DNA of 64,000 bases from NCBI GenBank assembly GCA_002362575.1, contig DEUM01000035.1, forward strand, positions 1 through 64,000, given 5' to 3'. Origin of the DNA: Lachnoclostridium sp. UBA3262. Its GTDB lineage: Bacteria > Bacillota > Clostridia > Lachnospirales > Lachnospiraceae. Position numbers and translations under genes: made by a program. The first letter of the stretch is position 1, and each line of letters begins with the position of its first letter. This document shows, one piece after another, positions 43,641-53,071 of the stretch. The notes beneath the pieces were generated by a model. The model was not told the origin of the DNA. It saw nothing but the letters and a program-made list of their open reading frames with translations, and did not search any database.

Positions 43641-43690
43641 TTACAAGAGTTATTTGAATAAAAAATAGATTTTCATTCCATTAGACAAAC

Positions 43691-43725
43691 AGCCGAATAG
43701 CATCCACTTTAGATGCCATCCGGCT
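43691..43725 (-). terminator. Hairpin after hydrogenase-like/MCP gene
   Basis: A 14-bp stem (43691-43704 with 43712-43725, two G-U type pairs on the minus-strand RNA) lies just downstream of the stop codon. The following sequence GTTTGT is only weakly T-rich, so termination efficiency is uncertain. Confidence 0.55.
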
Positions 43726-43749
43726 ATCACTCTTTGATTAACACAAATC

Positions 43750-45681
43750 TTAATTCAATATCTCGTTCGTCTTCTCAATCGCATCACGCACCCGGTCTGC
43801 CATCATAGAAACGGTCTCCATAGATTCCTCAATGCGAAGACTCTTTTCCGAAGTTTTTCCGGATTCCTCAATCGCCTTATTGACAACCATCAGCATCTCA
43901 TCTGTAGCGGCGCTAAAATTGTGTACCACTTCATTGACCTCGGTAATGACTTTCTTAATCTCCTCGTCATTTTCCTGCGCATTTCCAACAGACGCCTTAG
44001 AACTTTTCGAGAGTTCCTGTATGTTCGATGCAACTACGGCAAAACCTCTCCCTGCTTCACCTGCTCTTGCCGCCTCAATGGAGGCATTCAGGGAAAGCAG
44101 ATTGATTTTACCAGCTATCTTTTCTACATCCTGTGTCATGACATTGTACTGCTCGACACCATGATTGATATCATCCATATAGGTGGCGATATTCTGATTC
44201 AGACGGTTCATCTCATTCATATGAGTCATAATATTGCTCATCTCATCGCTGCTGGTGACACCGGATTTCCGGATGTCTTCTGCCTCTCCGCGGATGCGGC
44301 TGATGTTCTCCGTCAATTCACCGAATATATCCATCAACTCTCTGTTCATGTCGAGAACCTTTTCATTTACTTCTGCCACTCTCTGACGCTCTTCTCGAAT
44401 GGAGCTGATCATATACTGATGGCAATTTTCCCTCTCGTTAATTCCTCTTGCCAGAGCAATCGCCATATCCCGGCAGGATTTGTAACCGCAGGCATGACAG
44501 TCAAACTCGCGCTCCTGTTTGGTATGTTTCCCAAGCATAATAAATGCCTTCTCGATTTCTTCCTCGCTGACCGGAGCTTCATGTATCTTTTCGGCCTTAT
44601 AAGAGCGACAAAAATCATTGATATTCAAAATACGGTCAAATTCTGCAAACTGTTTATCCTCACCTTTTTTCGTCTTATTCGCTTTCCTTATCTTTCTCGC
44701 ATGGCGTTCTACATCGTGCATGATGTCATTCATCTCAAAACACTCGTAATCCACTCCGGTAGCCGGACCACCGTTACAGCCATTTTCACAATTAAGGACG
44801 TCAAATACCGTCGGAAGATATTTCCCATTCGATTTCGCATATGTATCTAAATCCTTATACAGCTTATCCACACCCTCGGAAGTAATCACTTCCATCTCCG
44901 GATTGTGAATCAGCAGGTTCTTCATCAAACCGCCCGGCTTCGGATAAATCGCACCTTCTAAGCCCTGATGCTCATCAAATTCAAACTCACTGAATATTTT
45001 TACCTTTGGAAGATCCACACCTTCTTTTTCAAAATACTGCTTTAAATGCTCCATTGTAACATTATAATCAATTACGCCTGTGTCATGGAATTCATCTATT
45101 TTTGCAATACAAGGCGAAAGCGCCGCTATCTTTCCTTTAAAACCTTTTACCTTACGCATATAAATCGCAACACAGTTCATCGGGCTGTGAACCGGCGATA
45201 GATTTGGAATCAGCTCCGGCTTATGCTTCTGAATATAATTGACGACTGCCGCACACGGCTGAGAAATGATTTTCGCATCCGGATGCTTTTCGACATAACG
45301 CACATGCGCCCATGTACAGATATCTGCCCCAAAGCCAACATCGTAAATCGCCTTTACTCCGTTGTTACGCAGCCATTGCAATGCATGTCGCCAGTTTCCA
45401 TCAAAGGCAATCTTAATAGCAGGTGCGGCAATCATTGCAATTTCCTTGCCCGCCTTTAAATCGGCTAGAAATTGATCAATATCATCCTGAAAATATCGTG
45501 CGCCGTGAGAACATGCTTTTATACAGGCACCACATTTGATACATTTCTCATCGTCAATCTCGATTCTAAGGACGCCGCTCTCATCCAGCCTTGCAACGTT
45601 CGCATCATCGGCCGGACAAGCCCTCACACAAGCATTGCACCCAACACATTTCTCTTTTTCTACACAAATTATACTCAACAC
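43750..45681 (-). CDS. Fe-hydrogenase-like protein fused to a chemoreceptor signalling domain
   Basis: A 643-residue soluble fusion. The N-terminus is a two-cluster ferredoxin (CVGCNACVRACP and CIKCGACIKACSHG). The next ~330 residues resemble the large subunit of Fe-only hydrogenase, with three Cys motifs (SQPCAAVVNY, LSPCIAKIDE, NCENGCNGGPATG) corresponding to the H-cluster regions though altered from catalytic enzymes. A CHACGYKSC 4Fe-4S domain follows, then a coiled MCP signalling domain (about 440-643) with the hairpin-tip sequence GEAGRGFAVVASNIQELSKSS. It probably senses H2, redox or iron-sulfur status and signals to CheA or to a diguanylate-type partner. The start is GTG 45681 or TTG 45678 after AAGGAG. 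Confidence 0.85.
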   Translation of the reverse strand: MLSIICVEKEKCVGCNACVRACPADDANVARLDESGVLRIEIDDEKCIKCGACIKACSHGARYFQDDIDQFLADLKAGKEIAMIAAPAIKIAFDGNWRHALQWLRNNGVKAIYDVGFGADICTWAHVRYVEKHPDAKIISQPCAAVVNYIQKHKPELIPNLSPVHSPMNCVAIYMRKVKGFKGKIAALSPCIAKIDEFHDTGVIDYNVTMEHLKQYFEKEGVDLPKVKIFSEFEFDEHQGLEGAIYPKPGGLMKNLLIHNPEMEVITSEGVDKLYKDLDTYAKSNGKYLPTVFDVLNCENGCNGGPATGVDYECFEMNDIMHDVERHARKIRKANKTKKGEDKQFAEFDRILNINDFCRSYKAEKIHEAPVSEEEIEKAFIMLGKHTKQEREFDCHACGYKSCRDMAIALARGINERENCHQYMISSIREERQRVAEVNEKVLDMNRELMDIFGELTENISRIRGEAEDIRKSGVTSSDEMSNIMTHMNEMNRLNQNIATYMDDINHGVEQYNVMTQDVEKIAGKINLLSLNASIEAARAGEAGRGFAVVASNIQELSKSSKASVGNAQENDEEIKKVITEVNEVVHNFSAATDEMLMVVNKAIEESGKTSEKSLRIEESMETVSMMADRVRDAIEKTNEILN

Positions 45682-45768
45682 ATTCTCCTTCCCACTGTCT
45701 GGCACTTCTCTTTGACAGCATCGTATTTTTCACTTTCATCATTATTGTTATATAAACCCTATAGAAAA

Positions 45769-45797
45769 ATTATAAATTATTTACAATACCATGTCAA
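45769..45797 (-). promoter_or_regulatory. Perfect consensus promoter of hydrogenase-like/MCP gene
   Basis: Minus-strand TTGACA (45792-45797) and TATAAT (45769-45774) are exactly 17 bp apart, immediately after the CotH stop codon. Such a match predicts strong, constitutive transcription with a leader of about 85 nt. Confidence 0.85.
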
Positions 45798-45798
45798 C

Positions 45799-48207
45799 TC
45801 ATTTTACCTTAATACGTTTTACTTTACTGAATTTTCCAAAAACCTTCCCTCCGCCTTTCTTTTTGCGGTAAGCACGAACTTTCACATAATAGGTCTTTTT
45901 CCTTTTCAATTTCTTAATGGTCTTCGTATATTTTGTTGTGTTTTTCTTCTTCTTTGACTTTGTACATTTTTTATTTCTTGCATATACAACTTCAAAACCA
46001 TCCGCAGACTGTTTCTTTATTTTTACCTTGATTGTCCTCTTTTTCGGTGAACTTACCTTTTTAATAACCGCCCTCTTTGGTGCTTTTACAACATCCGTTG
46101 TCTGCGGTTTTTTCGTCTGGTCCGGCTTTGCCGTTGAGGTAGGCTTTTGCGTTGTAACCGGCTTTTGCGTTGTAACCGGCTTCTGTGTCTCTTCCGGTTT
46201 CACAGTTGGAGCAGAAGGCACATTTGACTTTTCTTTATAAACTGCTTTGATAGAAGCCGTCCTCAGAGAAAGTGTAACCTGCGTATCTGCCTCTTTCGGA
46301 TTTGCTGCAGTTCCGCCTGTCACCTCCCAATTTGAAAATTCGTATCCTTCAACTTCCGGAGCTATTACCCGAACCGGAGCCGCACGGAAATATTTTCCTG
46401 TCCATGCACTGCCCTTTACCCCTGCTGATAATGTATTTACCTTTATCGTATCTGCCTTATCAATATTTGCCGAGACAGAAATGGTAGTCGTATTCGCAAC
46501 AGAACAGTTATCCTTCAAAAGCTTCTCCACTCGGGACTGCATCATACTCCATGCATCTATAAACCCATTTGTACTATTATTAAAACAAGTCAAATCATTC
46601 TGTTGCCAGTCAGTTCCATAGCGCAGACATTGCTCGACCATCAGCTTTTCATAGAAATCTTTCAGCTCCACATATTTAGCACTGTGCTTTGTATAATTAA
46701 AGTTCTCATTCAGCAAATCCATCGCTGTGTTGACAAATGCCTGCCTGAACTGTGTATTTTTTAACAATGCCAAAAAGAGAGGATCATTCGTATTTCCATC
46801 CTCGCCTTCTTCCGCCATTTTTTTAATGGTATCACCGGAAGACATATTATAAAGATTCATACTAAATTCGGTATCGTGAAGAAGCCAGCGCCATTTTCCA
46901 TCCTCATACTTAGTATTTGTCTTTGTGCGGGAGCGCCAGAACTGGTTGTTTTTTGTCAGCCCCCAGTCCCGATTGCCAATCAGCACTTCTGTCGCATAAT
47001 AGTCCAGATAGCTCTGCAGTTCCACGGCGTCGGTAAACTTCTTATAGTTTTCTGCCTTTGTCATATCTAGTTTAGCAAGATTTCTGAGTTCGTCAAACAG
47101 CGCTATATCCGCCTCTGTTCCCTCGTCAACCTCTCCATCCTTAATAAGGACGACATTATCTTTGTTTACACCAAATTCTTCTTCCAGCCAGTTATCTCCA
47201 TATTTTTCCTGTAAATTATAGAGTCCCCAGTATTCGCCATTCAGATACACGACACATGGGCGGTAGGACTGAACTGCCATATTTCTGTCCGTCACAAGAC
47301 TCTGGATAAATACATCTCTTGTTTTTGTGAGGAAACAGTCATTTCCACCGTTGCGGAGCATAAAGTTTTTATATTTTCCGGTTGCCTTTGTCCCCTCAAA
47401 GTTCGTAGCCCCCGGTATCAGTTCATATTTCAGGTTTTTCAATCCGTATTCTTCACGAAAATACACGTTAAGACTCTTTTGCTGGTATTTTCTTGTATAT
47501 CCGCCACGGGCACGGATTCCAACATTCGTGGCAAAATCTATCTTTCCGTCCACATCGTAGAAATCAACATAAGCGTCCCGCTCCCATTCCCTTCCATGTT
47601 GCAGATAATTTTCGTGATTTCCTACCACGAAAATTCCCGTCTCGTCATCCATCAGATTTTTCGGATCTGTAACAAGTGAGATTACTGCGACATCCTGATA
47701 GCGCGTGGTCAGATTGGAGCCGATAAAATATGTCTTTGTCGCAACCGGGCTTTTGTTTCCGTCCGCATCGACAGCCATCGCACGAATTACCGTTGATTTT
47801 GCCACCTGCTCATCCGTTGCCACATAATCTTTCTCCTGTTCCATCTTTCTTATGTTCTCCGGCGTTGCCAGCACGTTTTTCTCTCCGGTGCGGTCCTTTA
47901 CCTTAATTGCACCACTGTACGAGAACACATTTGCATTTCCCTCCGCCATGCGCTCCGGCGACGGGATACTACCGTCCGTAGAGTAATAAATCGCCGTTCC
48001 TGCCGCTGCGGACAAGGTTAAATCAAAGGCATCCGCATAGTTTCCACTCTCTTTAGAAAATGTCGGGGCAGCCACTGTCACTACCGATTCGCCCGGCGTG
48101 TCCTCCACCGCTTTTACCTCTGGTATTCCATAACCTGCCGGCAAAAACTGTAGCACCAACGCCATCGTTAAGGAAATTCCCAATACCTTTTGCCTAAATC
48201 GTTTCAT
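45799..48207 (-). CDS. Secreted CotH-family protein kinase-like surface protein
   Basis: An 802-residue exported protein. It has a signal peptide (MKRFRQKVLG...EVKA), a chitobiase/hexosaminidase-type C-terminal-like module (about 35-140, APTFSKESGNYADAFDLTLSAAA...YYSTDGSIPSPE), and a CotH domain (about 180-560) with VGIRARGGYTRKYQQKSLNVYF and WRWLLHDTEFSMNL, the metal-binding Asp region of CotH kinases. Then come a Big-like/stalk region, a Thr/Pro linker and a basic C-terminal fibronectin-III-like module. CotH proteins are atypical kinases that phosphorylate spore-coat or cellulosome-associated proteins. The start at 48207 is chosen because it begins the signal peptide next to AAGGAGG. Confidence 0.85.
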   Translation of the reverse strand: MKRFRQKVLGISLTMALVLQFLPAGYGIPEVKAVEDTPGESVVTVAAPTFSKESGNYADAFDLTLSAAAGTAIYYSTDGSIPSPERMAEGNANVFSYSGAIKVKDRTGEKNVLATPENIRKMEQEKDYVATDEQVAKSTVIRAMAVDADGNKSPVATKTYFIGSNLTTRYQDVAVISLVTDPKNLMDDETGIFVVGNHENYLQHGREWERDAYVDFYDVDGKIDFATNVGIRARGGYTRKYQQKSLNVYFREEYGLKNLKYELIPGATNFEGTKATGKYKNFMLRNGGNDCFLTKTRDVFIQSLVTDRNMAVQSYRPCVVYLNGEYWGLYNLQEKYGDNWLEEEFGVNKDNVVLIKDGEVDEGTEADIALFDELRNLAKLDMTKAENYKKFTDAVELQSYLDYYATEVLIGNRDWGLTKNNQFWRSRTKTNTKYEDGKWRWLLHDTEFSMNLYNMSSGDTIKKMAEEGEDGNTNDPLFLALLKNTQFRQAFVNTAMDLLNENFNYTKHSAKYVELKDFYEKLMVEQCLRYGTDWQQNDLTCFNNSTNGFIDAWSMMQSRVEKLLKDNCSVANTTTISVSANIDKADTIKVNTLSAGVKGSAWTGKYFRAAPVRVIAPEVEGYEFSNWEVTGGTAANPKEADTQVTLSLRTASIKAVYKEKSNVPSAPTVKPEETQKPVTTQKPVTTQKPTSTAKPDQTKKPQTTDVVKAPKRAVIKKVSSPKKRTIKVKIKKQSADGFEVVYARNKKCTKSKKKKNTTKYTKTIKKLKRKKTYYVKVRAYRKKKGGGKVFGKFSKVKRIKVK

Positions 48208-48268
48208 ATCCTCCTTATCGTTATTTAAAAAGCTCATTTATCTTTTGTTATATCCAAATTAAACTTAT

Positions 48269-48314
48269 AAGGTCAGGTTCAAAATACCTTTTCGAACCTG
48301 ACCTTGTTTTTTTT
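48269..48314. terminator. Terminator-like hairpin after tpiA
   Basis: A perfect 12-bp stem (48269-48280 with 48294-48305) and 13-nt loop lie just after the tpiA stop codon. The T-run of eight is on the plus strand side; on the minus strand the hairpin is followed by the weaker ATAAGTTTAATTT. It probably ends tpiA transcription and blocks antisense reading. Confidence 0.65.
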
Positions 48315-49059
48315 ACTTATAATTTACAATTTTCCCAAAATCTGGTTTAAGAGAAGCTCCACCAACCAGACCTCCATCAATATCCGGCATCGCAAAAAGC
48401 TCTGCGGCATTTCCCGCATTCACACTTCCTCCATACTGGATACGGATTGCTTCCGCTACGTCTGCACTGTATATTTCTCCGATGCAGTCGCGAATCGCCT
48501 TACAGACCTCCTGAGCCTGCTCCGAAGTGGCAGTTTTTCCCGTTCCGATTGCCCAGATTGGCTCATAGGCAATGACTGCTGTTTTCGCCTGCTCTGCCGT
48601 TACATTTAAAAATGCAATCTTTATCTGCTGACGGATCCAGTCAATCGTAATCCCCTGCTCCCTCTGCGTCAATGTCTCGCCACAGCATACAATCGGAGTA
48701 ATTCCGTGCTCAAATGCTTTGAGAACTTTCTTATTTACCGTCTCGTCAGTCTCTGCAAAATATTCTCTTCTCTCGGAATGACCAATGATTACATACTTTA
48801 CCCCAATGTCTGTCAGCATATTCGGAGCAATTTCTCCTGTGTAAGCACCGCTCTCCTCGTAGTACATATTTTCCGCACCGATTTCAATATTGGAACCTTC
48901 CGCTGTCTCAATCGCCTTTGTCAGGGAAATTGCTGGTACACAAAAGACAACGTCGGCCTCCTCATTTTTTACTAATGGTTTTAATTCCTCAATCAAGGCA
49001 ACTGTCTCACTTGGGGTTTTGTTCATTTTCCAGTTGCCGGCAATGATTTTCTTTCTCAT
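48313..49059 (-). CDS. tpiA: Triose-phosphate isomerase
   Basis: TpiA interconverts dihydroxyacetone phosphate and glyceraldehyde 3-phosphate. The N-terminal GNWKMNK (catalytic Lys), the catalytic His in VIIGHSERREYF, the catalytic Glu in AYEPIWAIGTGKTA (flexible loop 6), and phosphate-binding YGGSVNAGN are all present. The 248-residue length is standard. GGAGG precedes the start. It is the last gene of gap-pgk-tpiA. Confidence 0.97.
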   Translation of the reverse strand: MRKKIIAGNWKMNKTPSETVALIEELKPLVKNEEADVVFCVPAISLTKAIETAEGSNIEIGAENMYYEESGAYTGEIAPNMLTDIGVKYVIIGHSERREYFAETDETVNKKVLKAFEHGITPIVCCGETLTQREQGITIDWIRQQIKIAFLNVTAEQAKTAVIAYEPIWAIGTGKTATSEQAQEVCKAIRDCIGEIYSADVAEAIRIQYGGSVNAGNAAELFAMPDIDGGLVGGASLKPDFGKIVNYK

Positions 49060-49100
49060 TCTTTACCTCCGTGTTTGTATATTTTTGAAGTGCTTGTAAC

Positions 49101-50297
49101 CTACGCGTTGTTGGCTGCTGCCACGCCCGGAAGTTCTTTTCCCTCAAGGAACTCAAGGGAAGCGCCGCCGCCGGTAGAAATATGAGTCATCTTATCACCA
49201 AATCCCAACTGGTTGACAGCCGCTGCACTATCGCCACCGCCAATAATTGTTGTTGCTCCGGAAAGCTCTGCCATTGCCTCAGCGACAGCAACCGTTCCTT
49301 TTGCAAAGTTCGGCATTTCAAAACATCCCATCGGTCCATTCCATACTACTGTCTTTGCGCCTTTCACTGCATCTGCAAACAGCTTTGAGGTTTCCGGTCC
49401 GATATCCAGACCTTCCATATCATCTGGAATTTCTCCACGACCAACTACTTTAAAGTTTGCATCATTCGAAAAGTCATCGGCTACCACGGTATCAATCGGA
49501 ATCAGTAGCTTGACGCCTTTTTCCTCTGCCTTTTTCTCCATATCCAGAGCGTACTGCTTATATTCCTCCTCCAGAAGTGATTTACCAACCGGCTCCCCAT
49601 GTGCAGCCATAAATGTATATGCCATACCGCCGCCGATAATCAATGTGTCTACTTTATCCAGCAGATTATTGATAACAGAAATCTTGGAAGATACCTTTGC
49701 ACCACCAAGAATGGCTACAAATGGTCGTTCCGGATTGTTTACTGCATTGCCAAGGAAATCAATCTCCTTCTGCATTAAATAACCTACTACAGCAGTATCA
49801 ACGTATTTTGTCACACCAACATTGGAGCAGTGGGCTCTGTGGGCCGTACCAAATGCGTCATTTACAAATACATCAGCCAGAGAAGCAAGGTCTTTTGAGA
49901 ACGACTCCTCATTCTTTGTCTCCTCTGCGCGGTAACGTGTATTCTCAAGAAGAACAACATCCCCGTCTTTCATTGCCGCCACGGCAGCCTTTGCATTGTC
50001 CCCGACAACATTCGCATCTGCAGCAAATTTTACTTCCTGTCCTAAAAGCTCAGATAACCTTGTTGCTACAGGAGCCAGTGAAAGCTCCGGCTTTGGTTCT
50101 CCTTTTGGCTTTCCAAGGTGGGAGCAGAGAATCACCTTCCCGCCGTCTGCAATTAACTTCTTAATCGTAGGGAGCGCCGCTACCAGACGATTCTCATCGG
50201 TAATCTTACCGTCCTGTAATGGCACATTGAAGTCACAGCGTACCAGTACCTTCTGTCCTTTAACATTGATATCATCTACTGATTTTTTATTTAACAT
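49101..50297 (-). CDS. pgk: Phosphoglycerate kinase
   Basis: Pgk produces ATP and 3-phosphoglycerate from 1,3-bisphosphoglycerate. The N-terminal LVRCDFNVPLQDGK, the VFVNDAFGTAHRAHCS segment and the nucleotide-binding IIGGGDSAAAV are visible. The length is 398 residues. The start at 50297 follows GGAGGG. It lies 41 bp upstream of tpiA and follows gap across an intercistronic hairpin. Confidence 0.97.
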   Translation of the reverse strand: MLNKKSVDDINVKGQKVLVRCDFNVPLQDGKITDENRLVAALPTIKKLIADGGKVILCSHLGKPKGEPKPELSLAPVATRLSELLGQEVKFAADANVVGDNAKAAVAAMKDGDVVLLENTRYRAEETKNEESFSKDLASLADVFVNDAFGTAHRAHCSNVGVTKYVDTAVVGYLMQKEIDFLGNAVNNPERPFVAILGGAKVSSKISVINNLLDKVDTLIIGGGMAYTFMAAHGEPVGKSLLEEEYKQYALDMEKKAEEKGVKLLIPIDTVVADDFSNDANFKVVGRGEIPDDMEGLDIGPETSKLFADAVKGAKTVVWNGPMGCFEMPNFAKGTVAVAEAMAELSGATTIIGGGDSAAAVNQLGFGDKMTHISTGGGASLEFLEGKELPGVAAANNA

Positions 50298-50317
50298 AAT
50301 TTCCCTCCATTTCAATT

Positions 50318-50350
50318 AAAAGGGCCCGGTCCAACCGACCGGACCCTTTT
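50318..50350 (-). terminator. Intercistronic terminator-like hairpin between gap and pgk
   Basis: A 14-bp stem with one mismatch (50318-50331 with 50337-50350), a 5-nt loop and a TTTTAATT tail on the minus strand lie directly after gap. It may terminate a fraction of transcripts so that gap is expressed above pgk and tpiA, or protect a processed gap mRNA end. Confidence 0.75.
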
Positions 50351-50381
50351 AGGACCATTCAATAATAATTTCGTTTTTCGA

Positions 50382-51398
50382 TTATGCCAGCTCGCTGAAA
50401 TATTTAATTGTACGAACCATCTGGCTTGTGTAAGAGTTCTCGTTGTCATACCATGAAATAACCTGAACCTCATACAAATCATCATCTACTTTAGAAACCA
50501 TAGTCTGTGTTGCGTCAAAAAGTGAACCGTATCTCATTCCTACGATATCGGAAGAAACGATTTCATCTTCGTTATATCCATAAGACTCATTTGCTGCTGC
50601 TTTCATTGCTGCATTGATACCGTCAACGGTAACATCCTTGCCCTTTACAACAGCAGTCAAAATAGTAGTAGAACCTGTAGGTGTTGGAACACGCTGTGCG
50701 GAACCAATCAGCTTACCATTCAATTCTGGAATTACAAGACCAATTGCTTTTGCAGCACCAGTGCTGTTTGGAACAATATTTACTGCTGCTGCACGGGATC
50801 TTCTCAGGTCACCCTTTCTCTGAGGGCCATCCAGAGTCATCTGGTCACCGGTATAAGCATGAATCGTAACCATGATACCAGACTGAATCGGTGCATATTT
50901 GTTCAACGCATCTGCCATAGGTGCCAGACAGTTTGTTGTACAGGAAGCTGCAGAGATAATAGTATCGCTGGCTTTCAATGTCTCGTGGTTTGTATTATAT
51001 ACAATAGTAGGAAGGTCATTTCCTGCCGGAGCAGAGATGACAACTTTTCTTGCACCTGCATTGATATGAGCCTGCGCTTTTTCTTTTGATGTATAGAAGC
51101 CGGAGCACTCAAGCACTACGTCAACTCCTAAATCACCCCATGGGCAGTTGTTTGCATCTGGGAAAGCATAAATTTTAATTTCCTTACCGTCTACAGTAAT
51201 GGAGTCATCACTTGCAGAAACAGAATCTGCTTTCTCATATTTACCCTGTGAAGAATCATACTTTAACAGATGAGCAAGCATCTTAGGGCTTGTCAAATCA
51301 TTGATTGCTACAACCTCATAACCTTCTGCACCAAACATTTGTCTGAATGCAAGACGTCCAATACGTCCAAAACCATTGATTGCTACTTTTACTGACAT
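50382..51398 (-). CDS. gap: Glyceraldehyde-3-phosphate dehydrogenase
   Basis: Gap oxidises glyceraldehyde 3-phosphate with NAD+. It shows the N-terminal INGFGRIGRLAFRQ Rossmann motif, catalytic Cys in SAASCTTNCLAP, catalytic His in TIHAYTGDQ and the C-terminal SWYDNENSY. The length is 338 residues. AGGAGG precedes the start. Codon use and the strong promoter suggest high expression, as expected for a glycolytic gene. Confidence 0.97.
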   Translation of the reverse strand: MSVKVAINGFGRIGRLAFRQMFGAEGYEVVAINDLTSPKMLAHLLKYDSSQGKYEKADSVSASDDSITVDGKEIKIYAFPDANNCPWGDLGVDVVLECSGFYTSKEKAQAHINAGARKVVISAPAGNDLPTIVYNTNHETLKASDTIISAASCTTNCLAPMADALNKYAPIQSGIMVTIHAYTGDQMTLDGPQRKGDLRRSRAAAVNIVPNSTGAAKAIGLVIPELNGKLIGSAQRVPTPTGSTTILTAVVKGKDVTVDGINAAMKAAANESYGYNEDEIVSSDIVGMRYGSLFDATQTMVSKVDDDLYEVQVISWYDNENSYTSQMVRTIKYFSELA

Positions 51399-51462
51399 GA
51401 TATTTCCTCCTAAAAAATCGTTAAAATTAGTTTGTTAAATTTTGCACAAACTTCTATGCTCT

Positions 51463-51491
51463 ATTCTACCCAATTCTATCCAAAAATTCAA
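51463..51491 (-). promoter_or_regulatory. Sigma-A promoter of gap operon
   Basis: Minus-strand TTGAAT (51486-51491) and TAGAAT (51463-51468) are 17 bp apart, leaving a leader of about 60 nt before the gap ribosome site. Confidence 0.75.
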
Positions 51492-51553
51492 GGGTAAAAT
51501 AAAGAATTTTTTTCCATATCAATTTTCTTTTGGATTTTTTCTTCCCTCAGGCA

Positions 51554-52990
51554 TTACATCCTATTATATAATGCCTCATATTTACGGGCCGAATTATTCC
51601 ACGAATAGTCCATCGCCATACCGCGGTCGATAATTTTATTCCACTCGCGTTTCTTATTATAATATACATCCTTCGCATAACGAATCGTATCTAACATCTC
51701 ATGGGCATTATAATTGGCAAATGAGAATCCGGTTCCTTTATTCTCATATTCATTGTACGGCTCTACCGTATCTTTCAAGCCGCCTGTCTCACGCACAATC
51801 GGTACCGTACCGTAACGAAGGCTCATCAACTGGCTCAATCCGCAAGGCTCAAACAGCGACGGCATCAAAAACGCATCGCACGACGCATAGATTTTATGAG
51901 ACCTCTCATTGGAATAGAAAATATTGGCGGAAACCCTGTCCGGATACTTCCACGCATAGTGGCGGAACAGATGCTCATATTTTTCTTCTCCGGTTCCCAG
52001 TACAACTAACTGTGTACCTTCATCGCAGATTTCCTCAATGACATAATCAATCAAATCAAAACCTTTCTGGTCTGTCAGACGGGATACAATACCAATCATA
52101 AACTTTCTGTCATCCTGAGCAAGCCCCAGCTCTTTCTGCAATGCTCTCTTATTCTTAATCTTTTCTTTGCGGAATGTCCGCGCGTCATAATTTGCTTCAA
52201 TCATCGGATCGGTCATCGGGTTATACTCATCATAATCCAGACCATTGACAATCCCTGTCAGGCAGTTTGACCTTGCGTTAATCAGACCATCCAGCCCCTC
52301 ACCGTAAAACGGCATCTTAATTTCCTGTGCATAAGTATCACTGACCGTAGTAATCTGGTCCGCATAGACAAGACCGCCCTTCAGATAGTTGGCATCGCCA
52401 TAGGCTTCCAGCTTATCCGCCGTAAAATAATAGGCGTCCAGTCCTGCTGTATCCATGACGGTTTTCTTATCCCAGATTCCCTGAAATTTCAAGTTATGAA
52501 TCGTCATAACCGTTTTGATTCCACGGTAAAAATCCCCCTGCTGGAAGGAATCCTGAAGATATACCGGAATCAGACCTGTCTGCCAGTCATGGCAGTGTAT
52601 AATGTCCGGACGGAAATCAATCAATGGCAGAGTCGATAGGGCCGCCTTGTCAAAAAAGGCAAACTTTTCGATGTCCTGATAAATCTCTCCATATGGCTTT
52701 TCGCCATTAAAATAAAATTCATTATCGAGGAAATAAAATATAACACCATTATAATTCAGCTTAAATACACCAACATACTGTTTTCTCCACGCCAACTCCA
52801 GATAAAAGTGAGTGACAAATTCCATCTGGTTCTTATATTCTTCCGGAATTGCTGTATACTTAGGAATCATAACCCGTACATCAAATTCATCTTTATTAAA
52901 ATATCTCGGCAAGGATCCTGCTACGTCAGCCAAACCGCCTGTCTTAATAAAAGGCACTGACTCTGAAGCAACAAATAGAACTTTCTTCAA
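51554..52990 (-). CDS. glgA: Glycogen synthase (ADP-glucose)
   Basis: GlgA, a GT5 glycosyltransferase that extends alpha-1,4-glucan from ADP-glucose. The ADP-glucose-binding KTGGLADVAGSLPRYF lies near the N-terminus, the DIIHCHDWQTGLIPVYL segment follows, and the C-terminal active-site region SLFEPCGLSQLMSLRYGTVPIVRETGGLKDTV carries the conserved Glu. The length is 478 residues. A TTG start at 52990 (MKKVLFVASE) is chosen because GGGGAG is 7 bp upstream and it matches the family N-terminus. The other glg genes are not nearby. Confidence 0.95.
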   Translation of the reverse strand: MKKVLFVASESVPFIKTGGLADVAGSLPRYFNKDEFDVRVMIPKYTAIPEEYKNQMEFVTHFYLELAWRKQYVGVFKLNYNGVIFYFLDNEFYFNGEKPYGEIYQDIEKFAFFDKAALSTLPLIDFRPDIIHCHDWQTGLIPVYLQDSFQQGDFYRGIKTVMTIHNLKFQGIWDKKTVMDTAGLDAYYFTADKLEAYGDANYLKGGLVYADQITTVSDTYAQEIKMPFYGEGLDGLINARSNCLTGIVNGLDYDEYNPMTDPMIEANYDARTFRKEKIKNKRALQKELGLAQDDRKFMIGIVSRLTDQKGFDLIDYVIEEICDEGTQLVVLGTGEEKYEHLFRHYAWKYPDRVSANIFYSNERSHKIYASCDAFLMPSLFEPCGLSQLMSLRYGTVPIVRETGGLKDTVEPYNEYENKGTGFSFANYNAHEMLDTIRYAKDVYYNKKREWNKIIDRGMAMDYSWNNSARKYEALYNRM

Positions 52991-53071
52991 CTCAATTCTC
53001 CCCTTTCGGCTTGTTTTCAAATGATAAAGTTATTATACACTATATTCCTTATAGAGAAAAGAGAAATTTTA

